From NCBI RefSeq assembly GCF_016429015.1, contig NZ_JAELTU010000027.1, positions 1 to 59,997 on the forward strand: 59,997 nt of DNA. Direction: 5' to 3'. The notes beneath the pieces are model-generated. The model searched no databases. It was not told the origin of the DNA and saw only the letters and a list, made by a program, of their open reading frames with translations. The DNA is from Rhizobium sp. ASV20. GTDB lineage: Bacteria; Pseudomonadota; Alphaproteobacteria; Rhizobiales; Rhizobiaceae. Made by a program: the position numbers and the translations under genes. Positions 35,237 to 45,123 of this stretch are shown here, piece by piece; position 1 is the first letter of the stretch; each line of letters starts with the position of its first letter.

Positions 35237-36484
35237 ATGCGCAAATTGATGATGGCATTGGTCGGCGCCACGGCGTTGGTCGCAGCAAGCGTGACCGGTG
35301 CTTTGGCCGAGGGCAAGAAGGCCGAAGTCCTGCATTGGTGGACATCCGGCGGTGAAGCTGCCGCGGTCAAGGAACTCGCCAAGGCCTTCAACGCTGCCGG
35401 CGGCGAATGGGTGGATACGGCGATCGCCGGATCCGGCTCGACCGCTCGCCCGATCGGCATCAACCGCATCATCGGCGGCAACCCGCCGACAGCCATGCAG
35501 TTCAACACCGGTACGCAGATGAACGATCTGGCCCAGCAGGGCCTGCTGCGGCCGCTCGACGATCTGGCCAAGGAACAGGACTGGAAGTCCGTCCTGACGC
35601 CATCCTTCTATCAAGCCATCCAGTATAACGGCCACATCTACGGTGCGCCGATCAACGACCACGGCCAGAACTGGCTGTTCTATTCGAAGCCCGTTTTCGC
35701 CAAGGCCGGCGTGACGACCGAGCCGAAAACCTGGGACGAAATGTTTGCCGCACTCGACAAGATCAAGGCTGCCGGCCTGATCCCTGTTGCCGTCGGCGGT
35801 CAGCCCTGGCAGCTGCAGCTGATGTTCAACGCTATCCTGCTTGGGGAAGGCGGCAAGGATCTTTATGGCAAGGTCTGGAAGGATCTCGACACCAATGCCG
35901 TCAAGTCCGACAAGTTCAAGCATGTGGCGGAAGTCTTCGCCAAGCTGCGCAACTATCAGGATGCAGGCAGCCCGAACCGCGATTGGAACGTCGCGACCGG
36001 CATGCTGATCGACGGCAAGGCCGGCATCCAGTTCATGGGTGACTGGGCCAAGGGCGAGTTCATCCATGCCGGCCTCGTCGCCGACAAGGATTTCGGCTGC
36101 ATCCTCGGACCGGGCGAATCCAACTTCATGATGGGCGGCGATATCTTCGTCTTCCCGGTCCTGAAGGACAAGACGGCTACCGATGCCCAGACCCTGCTGG
36201 CGACCGTCATCATGTCGAAAGAGGGTCAGGTTGCGTTCAACTCCAAGAAGGGTTCCGTGCCCGTGCGTCTCGACGTCGATACGTCCAAGCTCGACGCCTG
36301 CGCTCAGAAGGGTCTGACCGCGCTCAAGGATCCGAGCCGTCAGATCCTGACCTCCGACGTGTTGACGCCGCAGGATATCGTTCAGACCGAGGGCGATCTC
36401 ATCGCCCAATATTGGACGACCCCGACCATGACGGCCGATCAGTTCGCCGATCAATTCGCCAAGGTTATCGATCAGGCGAAATAA
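35237..36484 (+). CDS. CUT1 sugar ABC transporter substrate-binding protein
   Basis: A 415-residue family 1 extracellular binding protein. Signal peptide MRKLMMALVGATALVAASVT with cleavage near ALA-EGK. The mature part starts AEVLHWWTSGGEAAAVKELA and has IYGAPINDHGQNWLFYSKPV and IQFMGDWAKGEF, typical of the oligosaccharide/glycoside-binding group. GGAGGAGG precedes the ATG. It delivers sugar to the two permeases encoded just downstream. A hairpin with a UUCG loop follows the stop. Confidence 0.9.
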   Translation: MRKLMMALVGATALVAASVTGALAEGKKAEVLHWWTSGGEAAAVKELAKAFNAAGGEWVDTAIAGSGSTARPIGINRIIGGNPPTAMQFNTGTQMNDLAQQGLLRPLDDLAKEQDWKSVLTPSFYQAIQYNGHIYGAPINDHGQNWLFYSKPVFAKAGVTTEPKTWDEMFAALDKIKAAGLIPVAVGGQPWQLQLMFNAILLGEGGKDLYGKVWKDLDTNAVKSDKFKHVAEVFAKLRNYQDAGSPNRDWNVATGMLIDGKAGIQFMGDWAKGEFIHAGLVADKDFGCILGPGESNFMMGGDIFVFPVLKDKTATDAQTLLATVIMSKEGQVAFNSKKGSVPVRLDVDTSKLDACAQKGLTALKDPSRQILTSDVLTPQDIVQTEGDLIAQYWTTPTMTADQFADQFAKVIDQAK

Positions 36485-36503
36485 GCTTCAGCCGACATCC
36501 ATG

Positions 36504-36527
36504 CGGCGGCAGGTTCGCCTGCCGCCG
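36504..36527 (+). terminator. UUCG-capped hairpin after the binding-protein gene
   Basis: Perfect 10-bp stem CGGCGGCAGG / CCTGCCGCCG closed by TTCG, 19 bp after the stop and 31 bp before the permease start. It is a very stable RNA stem without a T-run. Confidence 0.65.
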
Positions 36528-36558
36528 GTTCTCATGAATGCTGAGGAGGAGCGCGCCT

Positions 36559-37497
36559 ATGACCACACCTGAAACAAGCGCGGCCGCCGTCGGCGCGACT
36601 GTCGCGCCGAAAGCCGCCACCCGCAGGCGGGTGCATGTCTCGCCTTATCTGGCACTGCTGCCGGCTTTTGCCATCGTCGTCCTGGCCTATGTCGTGACGG
36701 TCGTCTGGAACATCTGGATATCTTTCACCGACAGTAAGGTGTTGCCGGTCAACATCTTCGTCGGCACCAAGCAATATGAGCGGCTGTTCGACACCGCGCG
36801 CTGGCTGATATCGCTGCAGAATGTCGTCATCTTCGGCGTGCTCTTCATCGCCGGCTGTCTGATCCTCGGTTTTCTTCTTGCCGTGGCCCTCGACCAGAAG
36901 GTTCGCTTCGAGAACACCTTCCGCACGATCTTTCTCTACCCTTTCGCCATGTCCTTCATCGTCACCGGCCTCGTCTGGCAGTGGATCATGAATCCGACGC
37001 TCGGTCTGCAGAAGGTCGCCGACAGCATCGGCTTTACCTGGTTCCGCTTCGACTGGATCGTCCAGAGTGATCTCGCGCTCTATGTCATCGTCCTTGCCGG
37101 TATTTGGCAGTCTTCAGGGCTCGTCATGGCGATCATGCTGGCGGGATTGCGCGGTATCGATCGCGAGCTGTGGAAGGCCACACGCATCGACGGCATTCCG
37201 AGCTGGCGCGTCTACCTCCATATCGTCATTCCGATCCTGAGGCCAACCATCATTACCGCAAGCGTGCTTTTGGCGATTGCCGTGGTCAGGGTCTACGAGC
37301 TCGTGCTCGCAACGACCGGCGGAGGCCCGGGAATTTCAACCGAAGTGCCTGGAAAATTCATCATGGATTACCTGTTCGGTCGCGGCAACATCGGCCTTGC
37401 GACATCGGCGTCCACGGTGATGTTTGTGACGGTGGTCATCCTGGTGACACCCTGGCTCTACTACGAATACTTCCGTGAAAAGCCGAGGGGGAACTGA
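36559..37497 (+). CDS. CUT1 sugar ABC transporter permease (MalF/UgpA type)
   Basis: A 312-residue permease with six hydrophobic helices (first VSPYLALLPAFAIVVLAYVV). The EAA loop is LWKATRIDGIPSWRVYLHIV, which docks on the ATPase. ATG 36559 is preceded by GAGGAGGAG; a frame from 36538 starts inside that site. The stop overlaps the next start by one base, so the permeases are coupled. Confidence 0.9.
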   Translation: MTTPETSAAAVGATVAPKAATRRRVHVSPYLALLPAFAIVVLAYVVTVVWNIWISFTDSKVLPVNIFVGTKQYERLFDTARWLISLQNVVIFGVLFIAGCLILGFLLAVALDQKVRFENTFRTIFLYPFAMSFIVTGLVWQWIMNPTLGLQKVADSIGFTWFRFDWIVQSDLALYVIVLAGIWQSSGLVMAIMLAGLRGIDRELWKATRIDGIPSWRVYLHIVIPILRPTIITASVLLAIAVVRVYELVLATTGGGPGISTEVPGKFIMDYLFGRGNIGLATSASTVMFVTVVILVTPWLYYEYFREKPRGN

Positions 37498-38405
37498 TGA
37501 CAATGCCATCTTCCGTCAATGGTGTCATGCAGGGGCCGACCGGGCGCAAGCCGCAGCATCTGACCCCCGGGCGCATCGGCCTTTACCTCTTTCTCGCCAT
37601 TGCGGCACTGTTCTTCCTGCTGCCGCTTTATGTGATGCTTGTCACATCCTTCAAGTCCATGCCGGAAATCCGGCAGGGCAATATCTTTGCTTTTCCGCAG
37701 GCTTGGTCGGCCGATGCCTGGATACAGGCGTGGAGCACCGCCTGTACCGGCCTTGAATGCGGCGGCATCAGTGTCGGCTTCTGGAATTCGGTGAAGATCC
37801 TCATCCCAAGCATGATCCTGTCGATCTTCATCTCGTCACTGACCGGCTATGCGCTTTCCTTCTGGCGGGTGAGGGGAGCAAACGTGCTCTTTGCCGTCCT
37901 TTTGCTCGGAGCTTTCATCCCCTATCAGGTGTTCATCTATCCTCTGGTCTTGATCTACCGTGATATCGGCATCTACTCGACGCTGCCCTGCATCATCATC
38001 ACCCACACGGTTTTCGGCCTGCCGGTGCTGACACTTTTGTTCCGCAACTACTATTCCAGCCTGCCGATGGAGCTGTTCAAGGCTGCGCGCATCGACGGCG
38101 CGGGGCTATGGCAGATCTTCTTTCGCCTGATGATACCCATGTCGATCCCGATTCTGGTCGTGGCGTCGATCCTGCAGGTGACCGGCATCTGGAACGACTT
38201 CCTGTTCGGCGTGGTTTTCGCCGGCCGCGAAAATTTCCCCATGACCGTGCAGCTCAACAACATCGTCAACTCCACGCAGGGCGAGAAGCTTTACAACGTC
38301 AACATGGCGGCAACGATATTGACCGCCCTCATTCCGCTGATCGTCTATTTCGGTTCGGGTCGCTGGTTCGTGCGCGGTATCACCGCGGGCGCAGTCAAGG
38401 GATAG
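37497..38405 (+). CDS. CUT1 sugar ABC transporter permease (MalG/UgpE type)
   Basis: A 302-residue partner permease. PGRIGLYLFLAIAALFFLLP is the first helix and LFKAARIDGAGLWQIFFRLM the EAA loop. The insertion WSTACTGLECGGISVGFWNS between the first helices is typical of the glucose/glycoside importers of this subgroup. An in-frame ATG at 37503 is an alternative start. Confidence 0.9.
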   Translation: MTMPSSVNGVMQGPTGRKPQHLTPGRIGLYLFLAIAALFFLLPLYVMLVTSFKSMPEIRQGNIFAFPQAWSADAWIQAWSTACTGLECGGISVGFWNSVKILIPSMILSIFISSLTGYALSFWRVRGANVLFAVLLLGAFIPYQVFIYPLVLIYRDIGIYSTLPCIIITHTVFGLPVLTLLFRNYYSSLPMELFKAARIDGAGLWQIFFRLMIPMSIPILVVASILQVTGIWNDFLFGVVFAGRENFPMTVQLNNIVNSTQGEKLYNVNMAATILTALIPLIVYFGSGRWFVRGITAGAVKG

Positions 38406-38408
38406 TTC

Positions 38409-39494
38409 ATGGCCAATGTTTCCATTCGCGAACTTGCAATCAATTTCGGCAACGTCAACGTCCTGAAATCGCTCAATCTCGAGGTGAATTCGGGTGAATT
38501 CATCGTTCTGCTCGGCCCGTCCGGTTGTGGCAAGTCGACCTTGCTCAATGCCATCGCCGGCCTCACGGATATCAGCGACGGGCAGATCTGGATCGGCGAT
38601 AAGAACGTCACCTGGGAGGAGCCGAAGGACCGCGGCATCGGCATGGTGTTTCAATCCTATGCGCTCTATCCGACGATGACGGTCGAGGGAAATCTCTCCT
38701 TCGGGCTGCGCATTGCCGGCATGCCGAAGGAGGAGATTGCCGAACGGGTCAATCGCGCCGTGCAGATCCTGCAGATCGACCCCTTGCGCAAGCGCCGGCC
38801 GGGGGAACTGTCGGGCGGCCAGCGCCAACGCGTCGCCATCGGACGCGCTCTGGTGCGCGATGTCGATGTCTTCCTGTTCGATGAACCGCTCTCCAATCTT
38901 GATGCCAAGCTTCGAACAGAGTTGCGCGTCGAGTTGAAACGGCTCCACAGTGGCCTTGGCTCGACGATGATCTATGTCACGCACGACCAGATCGAGGCGC
39001 TGACCCTGGCGGACCGCATCGCTGTCATGAGCGGTGGGGTGATCCAGCAATTCGCCTCGCCGAAGGAAATCTATCGCCGCCCGGTCAACCGCTTCGTTGC
39101 AGGCTTCGTTGGATCGCCTTCGATGAATTTCCTTTCGGGGCAGGTGACGAGCAACAATGGCGTGCTCGCCTTTGCGCTGCCCGACGGCCGCAAGATCGAT
39201 CTCAACGGTTACGAATTTTCCGGTACGCCTGGCGATGGCCGCAAGGCAACGCTCGGCGTGCGGCCGGAGCAGATGCAGTTCGAGCCGGCGAGCGATCGTT
39301 CATCGAGCGTGCCGGCGACCTTCACCATCGTCGAGCCGATGGGGTCCGACAATCTGATCTGGGGCCAGGTCGGTAATGAGACCCTGTCGGTGCGTATAGA
39401 TGCCGATGAGGAGATCGCGCTCAACAGTGAGCAGCCGGTCTACTTCCAGCCCGCGCTTGCGTCGTTGTTCGGTGAAGACGGCCAGCGTCTTTAG
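38409..39494 (+). CDS. CUT1 sugar ABC transporter ATP-binding protein (MalK/UgpC type)
   Basis: A 361-residue ATPase. Walker A is GPSGCGKSTLLN near residue 38, the Q-loop region MVFQSYALYPTM, the signature LSGGQRQRVAIGRAL, Walker B FLFDEPLSNLDAKL, and the switch histidine YVTHDQIEAL. The C-terminal OB-fold regulatory domain (from LGVRPEQMQFEPA) is complete. It is the last gene of the LacI-controlled operon, and a hairpin at 39506 follows. Confidence 0.92.
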   Translation: MANVSIRELAINFGNVNVLKSLNLEVNSGEFIVLLGPSGCGKSTLLNAIAGLTDISDGQIWIGDKNVTWEEPKDRGIGMVFQSYALYPTMTVEGNLSFGLRIAGMPKEEIAERVNRAVQILQIDPLRKRRPGELSGGQRQRVAIGRALVRDVDVFLFDEPLSNLDAKLRTELRVELKRLHSGLGSTMIYVTHDQIEALTLADRIAVMSGGVIQQFASPKEIYRRPVNRFVAGFVGSPSMNFLSGQVTSNNGVLAFALPDGRKIDLNGYEFSGTPGDGRKATLGVRPEQMQFEPASDRSSSVPATFTIVEPMGSDNLIWGQVGNETLSVRIDADEEIALNSEQPVYFQPALASLFGEDGQRL

Positions 39495-39505
39495 TGCGTC
39501 ATGCG

Positions 39506-39531
39506 TGCCGCGCGCTCGAAGACGCGCGGCA
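39506..39531. terminator. Hairpin between convergent ATPase and methyltransferase genes
   Basis: Perfect 9-bp stem TGCCGCGCG / CGCGCGGCA with an 8-nt loop, 11 bp after the ATPase stop and 7 bp beyond the methyltransferase stop. It may act in both directions; no T-run. Confidence 0.6.
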
Positions 39532-39537
39532 GACACC

Positions 39538-40599
39538 TCATACCTTGACCTCGAAGACCATGTTGAATGGTGTTTCGGTGGCTTTGCGGAAATGAGAATA
39601 GCCGGCATCCATCGCAACCTTGCGCAGCTTCAGTTCGCCTGCCTGCGCGCCCAAACCGAGCCCAACTTCCTGGGACAGCGACGCCGGCGTGCAAATCATC
39701 GTGGATGCTCCATAGAAGACGCGCCCAACGGGGTTGAGATTGTCCTTCAGGCAATCATGGGCAAAAGGTTCGACGATCATCCAGATGCCGTCATCCGCAA
39801 GGCATTCCTTGACATGTTTGCCGGCGCCGACGGGATCCCCCATGTCGTGCAGACAATCGAACATTGCGACAAGGTCGTAGTCGACCGCCGGGAAGTCCTT
39901 GGCGCTTGCCTCCTCGAACGTGATACGGTCGGCAACGCCTGCTTCCTTCGCAGCGGCCTTCGCTCGCTCGATGGAAGGGAGGTGATAGTCAAAACCGAAA
40001 AACGTCGAGTTCGGATAGGCCTTCGCCATCAGAATGGTCGAGGCGCCGTGGCCGCAGCCTACATCGGCAACCATGGCACCGGCCTGTAGCTTTTCCTCCA
40101 TGCCGTTCAGTGCCGGTATCCATTCAGAAACGAGATGGCTGTTGTAGCCAGGCCGGAAAAAACGCTCCGTTCCACGAAACAGGCAGGCGTTGTGCTCATG
40201 CCAGCCGAGGCCGCTGCCGGTCTTGAAGGCGTTGGCAATTTTGGGCTCATCGAGCCACATGGATTGCACGACATCGAAGGCGCCGGTGAAAAAGGCTGGG
40301 CTATTCTCCTCGGCAAATACCATCGCCTGTTCCGGCGACAGATAGAAGCGTTCGGTATTGTCATCATAGCTGACATAGTCGGCAGCGGCCTGCGCCGACA
40401 GCCACTCGCGCACATAGCGCTCCTTCACGCCGACTTTGTCGGCCAATTCCGCCGAAGTCATCGGCGTCCCGTCCGCCATGGCCCGGAACAGGCCCAGATG
40501 GTCTCCGAGTGTTACCAATACGCTCGAGACCGCCGCACCGAGATCGCCGACCAAGCGTCCGACGAGGCTATCGAGTTTCTGCATATCAGGTTCGCGCAT
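39538..40599 (-). CDS. Class I SAM-dependent methyltransferase with N-terminal winged helix
   Basis: A 353-residue protein. A winged-helix dimerisation-like region comes first (MTSAELADKVGVKERYVREW at about residues 47-66). The SAM fold follows: motif I AMVADVGCGHGASTILMAKA near residue 175, then FFGFDYHLPSIERAKAAAKE and DLVAMFDCLHDMGDP. The organisation resembles small-molecule O-methyltransferases, but the substrate is unknown. GGGAGGATGTC precedes ATG 40597-40599. It seems to be a single-gene unit. Confidence 0.82.
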   Translation of the reverse strand: MREPDMQKLDSLVGRLVGDLGAAVSSVLVTLGDHLGLFRAMADGTPMTSAELADKVGVKERYVREWLSAQAAADYVSYDDNTERFYLSPEQAMVFAEENSPAFFTGAFDVVQSMWLDEPKIANAFKTGSGLGWHEHNACLFRGTERFFRPGYNSHLVSEWIPALNGMEEKLQAGAMVADVGCGHGASTILMAKAYPNSTFFGFDYHLPSIERAKAAAKEAGVADRITFEEASAKDFPAVDYDLVAMFDCLHDMGDPVGAGKHVKECLADDGIWMIVEPFAHDCLKDNLNPVGRVFYGASTMICTPASLSQEVGLGLGAQAGELKLRKVAMDAGYSHFRKATETPFNMVFEVKV

Positions 40600-40784
40600 G
40601 ACATCCTCCCATCAGAATTGATGCAGCATTCCGTCATGATGTATTCGGATGGGAAACCATACTCCCGGGCAGCCGGGCGCGCAATTAAGCCATACGGCTG
40701 AGAGCGCTCAGAGCCGCCCAGCGGGAAATGCAACCTATTGACGCAAATGCTCGTTTCTGACGGTCAGAATGGCAGCCGGGGGCT

Positions 40785-41336
40785 TTAATTTGCCCGTGCC
40801 AGTTCTTTTTCCAAAACGGACATAAGGCGAGGGTCGTCCGGCGTTACGTCCGGCGCGAAGCGTGCCACGACCTTGCCGCTGCGGCCGATTAGGAATTTCT
40901 CGAAATTCCAGACAATGCCGCCATCCTGCCCGGTTTCCAGACCGTGCTTTGCAAGACGCTCGCGCATCGGCCCGTCGCCGGTCGCTTCGACGCCTGACGC
41001 GATCAGACCGTCATAGAGAGGATGCCGGTCTTCGCCGGTTACGGCGATCTTGGAGAACATCGGGAACTGCACGTCGTAAGTCAGCGTGCAGAAACTGAGA
41101 ATGTCCTCGTTCGTGCCGGGTTCCTGTCCCTTAAAGTCATTAGCGGGGAAGCCGGCGATGACGAGGCCTTCGTCGCGCTTGTCTTCGTAGAGCTTTTCCA
41201 ACGCCTCATATTGAACCGTCAGCCCGCATTTGGAGGCGACGTTGACGACCATGATCACCTTGCCGCGATAATCGGCAAGCGTCGTATCGCTGCCATCGAT
41301 CCTCTTCACCGGGATATCGAGCACGCTTTCAGCCAT
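40785..41336 (-). CDS. Glutathione peroxidase family (thiol peroxidase)
   Basis: A 183-residue GPx-like peroxidase. The catalytic Cys is C37 in VVNVASKCGLT (Cys, not selenocysteine), with Gln in FKGQEPGTNEDI and Trp in IVWNFEKFLIGRSGKV completing the tetrad. GFPANDF replaces the usual FPCNQF, so the resolving-Cys position common in bacterial members is Ala here. It reduces peroxides in the cytoplasm, probably with thioredoxin or glutathione. ATG 41334-41336 follows GGAGTGAAGG. Confidence 0.9.
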   Translation of the reverse strand: MAESVLDIPVKRIDGSDTTLADYRGKVIMVVNVASKCGLTVQYEALEKLYEDKRDEGLVIAGFPANDFKGQEPGTNEDILSFCTLTYDVQFPMFSKIAVTGEDRHPLYDGLIASGVEATGDGPMRERLAKHGLETGQDGGIVWNFEKFLIGRSGKVVARFAPDVTPDDPRLMSVLEKELARAN

Positions 41337-41414
41337 TACCTTCACTCCAATCATTTGGGAAACAGGATGCCGATATTTGCCCTCATTTTGACGCCGTCAA
41401 GGTCAGAAACGCGT

Positions 41415-43265
41415 TCAGGCGGCGTCATCGATCCGAACCAGATGACCGTCCGATACTTCGCGGTACTGTCGAACTGGCGGTCTGTAGCCGACCGGCCGAA
41501 CCGGGCTCTTCAGTTCATCGACGGAAAGATTGCGTTTGATGCCGCGCCGCGCGGGATCCGGAACAGGAACCGCTGCCATCAACTTCTTCGTATAACTATG
41601 TTGCGGGTTCTCAAAGACTGAGGCGCGGGGACCGATTTCGACGATTTCGCCCAGATACATCACCGCCACGCGATGGCTGACGCGCTCGACGACGGCCATG
41701 TCGTGCGAGATGAAGAGGAAGGACAGATTGAAGCTCTGCTGCAGATCCATCAGGAGGTTGCAGACCTGCGCCTTGATGGACACGTCAAGCGCGGAGACGC
41801 TTTCGTCGGCGACGATGACTTTCGGGTCCAGGGCGAGCGCGCGCGCAATGCAGATGCGCTGACGCTGACCGCCCGAGAATTCATGGGGATAGCGGCTCAT
41901 CATGTCAGCGTTCAACCCGACGCGCTGCAAAAGGTCGGCGGCCTTCTCGCGCGCCTGTGAACGCGAGCCGAGACGGTGCTCGATAAAAGGCTCGGCGACC
42001 GCCGCTCCAACCGTCATTCGCGGATTGAGGCTCGCGAATGGATCCTGAAAGATCATCTGGATGCTGCGTCGCATGCGGCGCAGGTCCTGTGCATTGAGCT
42101 TCATCACATCGTAGCCGTCGAGGCGGACATCGCCTGATTTCGGATTGACGAGGCGCATGATGGAGCGGCCGGTCGTCGATTTGCCGCAGCCGGATTCCCC
42201 GACCAGGGACAGAGTTTCTCCCTGGGCAAGATTGAACGAGACGTTTTCGACGGCGTGAATGGCGCCCGTGGGGCGGGCGAGCAAACCGCCGCGCAGATCA
42301 AACCGGGTGACGAGGTTTTTAACCTCAAGAACCGGCGGCTTGGCGTAGTCTATCACGTCGACGAGCGCAGTCGGTTCTTTACGTTCGCCGGTGCCGATAT
42401 CGACGATCGGGAACCGCAACGGTTGCGGCTGATCCGTCATCGAGCCAAGCCGCGGCACCGCAGACAGCAATGCGCGGGTATAGGGATGCTGGCCGCGATG
42501 GAAAATATCGTCGGTCTTGCCGGTTTCTACCGCCTCGCCGCGGTACATGACGATAGTGCGATCGGCAATCTCGGCGACGACGCCCATGTCGTGGGTGATG
42601 AAGAGGACGGACATGCCTTCCTCCTCCTGCAGCACTTTGATGAGGTCGAGGATCTGTCCCTGGATGGTCACGTCGAGAGCGGTCGTCGGCTCATCGGCGA
42701 TCAAAAGCTTCGGGCGTGAGGCAAGCGCCATCGCGATCATCACGCGCTGACGCATGCCGCCGGAAAACTGATGCGGATATTCGTCGAAGCGCGAGGATGC
42801 GTTGGGTATGCGCACCTTTTCCAGCAACCGGATCGTTTCGGTTCTCGCTTCTGCCTTGGAGATGTCGCCGTGGCAGGTGAGTGCTTCGGAAATCTGCCGG
42901 CCGATGGTGAAGATAGGGTTGAGGCTGGTCATCGGCTCCTGGAAGATCATCGCGATGTCCTTGCCTCTGACGTTGCGCATCTCACCTTTGGACAGGGAGA
43001 GGATATCCCGGCCGTTCAAGTGAACGGCGCCTTCGATGCGGCTGCTGGCCTTGGCAAGGAGCCGCATGATCGAAAGCGAGGTCACGCTCTTGCCAGAGCC
43101 GCTTTCTCCGACGATGGCAACGGTTTCGCCAGGCATGACATCAAAGGAGATATTCTTGACCACCTGACGCCATTCGCCATCGACGAGAAACGATGTCGCC
43201 AGATTGGAGACCGCTAGAACGGGTCGTGTGGCCGGATCGGCCTGCTGCGCCTTCGTGGTCGTCAT
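41415..43265 (-). CDS. Peptide ABC transporter ATP-binding protein, fused DppD-DppF type
   Basis: A 616-residue protein with two complete ABC domains. The first has [18 protein letters not shown] (about residue 50), [16 protein letters not shown] and [12 protein letters not shown]. The second has [18 protein letters not shown] (about 360), [16 protein letters not shown] and [12 protein letters not shown]. Each is followed by the oligopeptide-type C-terminal motif ([16 protein letters not shown] and [19 protein letters not shown]). It powers the dipeptide-type permeases encoded upstream. It is the last gene of the operon, placed after the gamma-glutamyltransferase gene. Confidence 0.92.
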   Translation of the reverse strand: MTTTKAQQADPATRPVLAVSNLATSFLVDGEWRQVVKNISFDVMPGETVAIVGESGSGKSVTSLSIMRLLAKASSRIEGAVHLNGRDILSLSKGEMRNVRGKDIAMIFQEPMTSLNPIFTIGRQISEALTCHGDISKAEARTETIRLLEKVRIPNASSRFDEYPHQFSGGMRQRVMIAMALASRPKLLIADEPTTALDVTIQGQILDLIKVLQEEEGMSVLFITHDMGVVAEIADRTIVMYRGEAVETGKTDDIFHRGQHPYTRALLSAVPRLGSMTDQPQPLRFPIVDIGTGERKEPTALVDVIDYAKPPVLEVKNLVTRFDLRGGLLARPTGAIHAVENVSFNLAQGETLSLVGESGCGKSTTGRSIMRLVNPKSGDVRLDGYDVMKLNAQDLRRMRRSIQMIFQDPFASLNPRMTVGAAVAEPFIEHRLGSRSQAREKAADLLQRVGLNADMMSRYPHEFSGGQRQRICIARALALDPKVIVADESVSALDVSIKAQVCNLLMDLQQSFNLSFLFISHDMAVVERVSHRVAVMYLGEIVEIGPRASVFENPQHSYTKKLMAAVPVPDPARRGIKRNLSVDELKSPVRPVGYRPPVRQYREVSDGHLVRIDDAA

Positions 43266-43313
43266 GAAATCTCCTTTTCCTGTTCTTGCACTTGGCGCGG
43301 CTGAGAACGGCAG

Positions 43314-45110
43314 CTATCGCCCGATCGCATAGGCCTGCATCATGCGGGGGGTCGCGGCCGCCCGCAGGAGGCCGTCCGCGTCGCGCCTTGCGGCGGTGAG
43401 ACGCCCGACCGTCCACTCCGGTGCAACCGTCAACTGGTGGCCCTTTTTGCGCAGCGCATCGAGCACGTCCGTGCTGAAACTTGCTTCTGCGGTCAGGCCG
43501 CCCGGCTCGCGGGTGCGCGGATAGAAGGAGCTCGGGAAATGCGTGCTGTGAAACAGTGGCTTGTCGATTGCCTCCTGCAGGTTCAGCCCCTGGTGGACAT
43601 AGCGCAGGAAGAAGGAGAGCTGCCATTGCTCCTGTTGATCGCCGCCGGGGGTGCCGAAGGCCAGCGTCGGGCGACCTTCGTGCAGTGCCAGCGTCGGGGT
43701 CAGCGTCGTGCGCGGCCGTTTGCCCGGTGCAAGAGAGGTGGGCAGGCCATGCTTCAGCCAGAACATCTGCGCACGCGAATTCAGGCAGAAGCCGAGACCG
43801 GGGATGATCGGCGAGGATTGCAGCCAGCCACCTGACGGTGTGACAGATACCATGTTACCCTCGCGATCGATCACGTCGACATGCACGGTATCGCCACGCT
43901 TCTCGGTCAGGTGCGACATCGTCGGCTCATAGACCGGGCCGCCGTTGGCCTCCGGCGCCTCGAGCATCTGCATGATAAGGTCGTATTGGTGCTCAAACCC
44001 GGCCAATTTTCCCGGTCGCAAGGCGAGCGATGCCTCGGGTGCGATCAGCTTGCGGCGCTTTTCCGCATAGGCATCGGAAAGGAGCGTCTCAACCGGCACG
44101 GTCGAAAAGTCTGGATCGCCATAATAGACTTCGCGATCGGCAAAGGCGAGTTTCATGGCTTCGGTGACTGTGTGCACGAAATCGGCGCCGGTCGGGTCCA
44201 TGCCGGCGATGTCGAAGCCCTTGAGCAGGGAGAGCGTTTGCAGAAAGACCGGCCCCTGACCCCATGGCCCTGTCTTGGCGACGGTCCAGCCGTGGTAGTC
44301 ATAGGTCAGCGGTTCCTCGACTGTCGCCGACCAGTTGGCCATGTCGTCGGCGGTGAGCACGCCCTTGTGGCGCTGGCCACTTGCATCCATCACTTCGGTC
44401 TTGCTGACGTAGCGATCGATCGCTTCCGCGACAAAGCCCCGGTAATAGGCATCTCGGGCGGCATCGACTTGTGCTTCGCGGCCGCTTTTGCTCTCCGCTT
44501 CAGCCACGATGCGCTTCCACGTTTCGGCGAGAACCGGGTTTTTGAAGTTGGACCATGGTTGAGGGGCAGAGCCACCGGGAAGCCAGGTTTCATAAGAGGT
44601 TGGCCACTCCTTGCGGTAGAATTCGGCCAGTCCCTCGATGGTCGCAGACACACGCGGAAGAACAGGGTGGCCATTCTCGGCATAATGGATCGCGGGTTCA
44701 AGGACGTCGCGGACGGTCAGCCTGCCATAGTCACGCAACATCAGCATCCAACCGTCGAAGGCGCCGGGAATAACTGTGGCGAGCAGGCCGTCGCCCGGGA
44801 TCAGCGACAGACCCTCGCTTGTGTAATGCTCGATCGTCGCGCCGGCTGGCACTGGTCCCTGGGCGCAGATGACCTCGACCTTGTCCTTCTTTTTCGAATA
44901 GAGAATGGCCGGCATGTCTCCGCCCGGTCCGCAAAGATGTGGTTCGACGATCTGGAGCACGAAGCCGGTGGCAACTGCCGCGTCGAAGGCATTGCCGCCT
45001 TTTTCGAGGATGCTCATGCCGACGGCAGACGCAATCCAGTGTGTCGAGGTGACGACACCGAAGGTGCCGAGGATTTCGGGACGTGTGGTGAATGCGGTCA
45101 TTGGGGGCAT
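43314..45110 (-). CDS. Gamma-glutamyltransferase/peptidase family protein
   Basis: A 598-residue Ntn-hydrolase of the GGT family. Large-subunit features are GNAFDAAVATGFVLQIVEPH and LCGPGGDMPAILY. The autocleavage nucleophile is T408 in KRGDTVHVDVIDREGNMVSV, followed by WLQSSPIIPGLGFCLNSR and PGKRPRTTLTPTLALHEGR of the small subunit. No signal peptide is seen, so a cytoplasmic place is likely, unlike classical periplasmic GGT. Lodged between permease and ATPase genes of a peptide importer, it probably cleaves the imported gamma-glutamyl or similar amide substrate. Confidence 0.88.
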   Translation of the reverse strand: MPPMTAFTTRPEILGTFGVVTSTHWIASAVGMSILEKGGNAFDAAVATGFVLQIVEPHLCGPGGDMPAILYSKKKDKVEVICAQGPVPAGATIEHYTSEGLSLIPGDGLLATVIPGAFDGWMLMLRDYGRLTVRDVLEPAIHYAENGHPVLPRVSATIEGLAEFYRKEWPTSYETWLPGGSAPQPWSNFKNPVLAETWKRIVAEAESKSGREAQVDAARDAYYRGFVAEAIDRYVSKTEVMDASGQRHKGVLTADDMANWSATVEEPLTYDYHGWTVAKTGPWGQGPVFLQTLSLLKGFDIAGMDPTGADFVHTVTEAMKLAFADREVYYGDPDFSTVPVETLLSDAYAEKRRKLIAPEASLALRPGKLAGFEHQYDLIMQMLEAPEANGGPVYEPTMSHLTEKRGDTVHVDVIDREGNMVSVTPSGGWLQSSPIIPGLGFCLNSRAQMFWLKHGLPTSLAPGKRPRTTLTPTLALHEGRPTLAFGTPGGDQQEQWQLSFFLRYVHQGLNLQEAIDKPLFHSTHFPSSFYPRTREPGGLTAEASFSTDVLDALRKKGHQLTVAPEWTVGRLTAARRDADGLLRAAATPRMMQAYAIGR

Positions 45111-45123
45111 CCTTTCAGTTTAA

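Noticed and set aside
33133..36454. Very long open frames on the minus strand opposite the isomerase, dehydrogenase and sugar-binding-protein genes
   Set aside because: They are antisense shadows. The plus-strand products match known families end to end, with ribosome sites and signal peptide, while the minus-strand translations resemble nothing.
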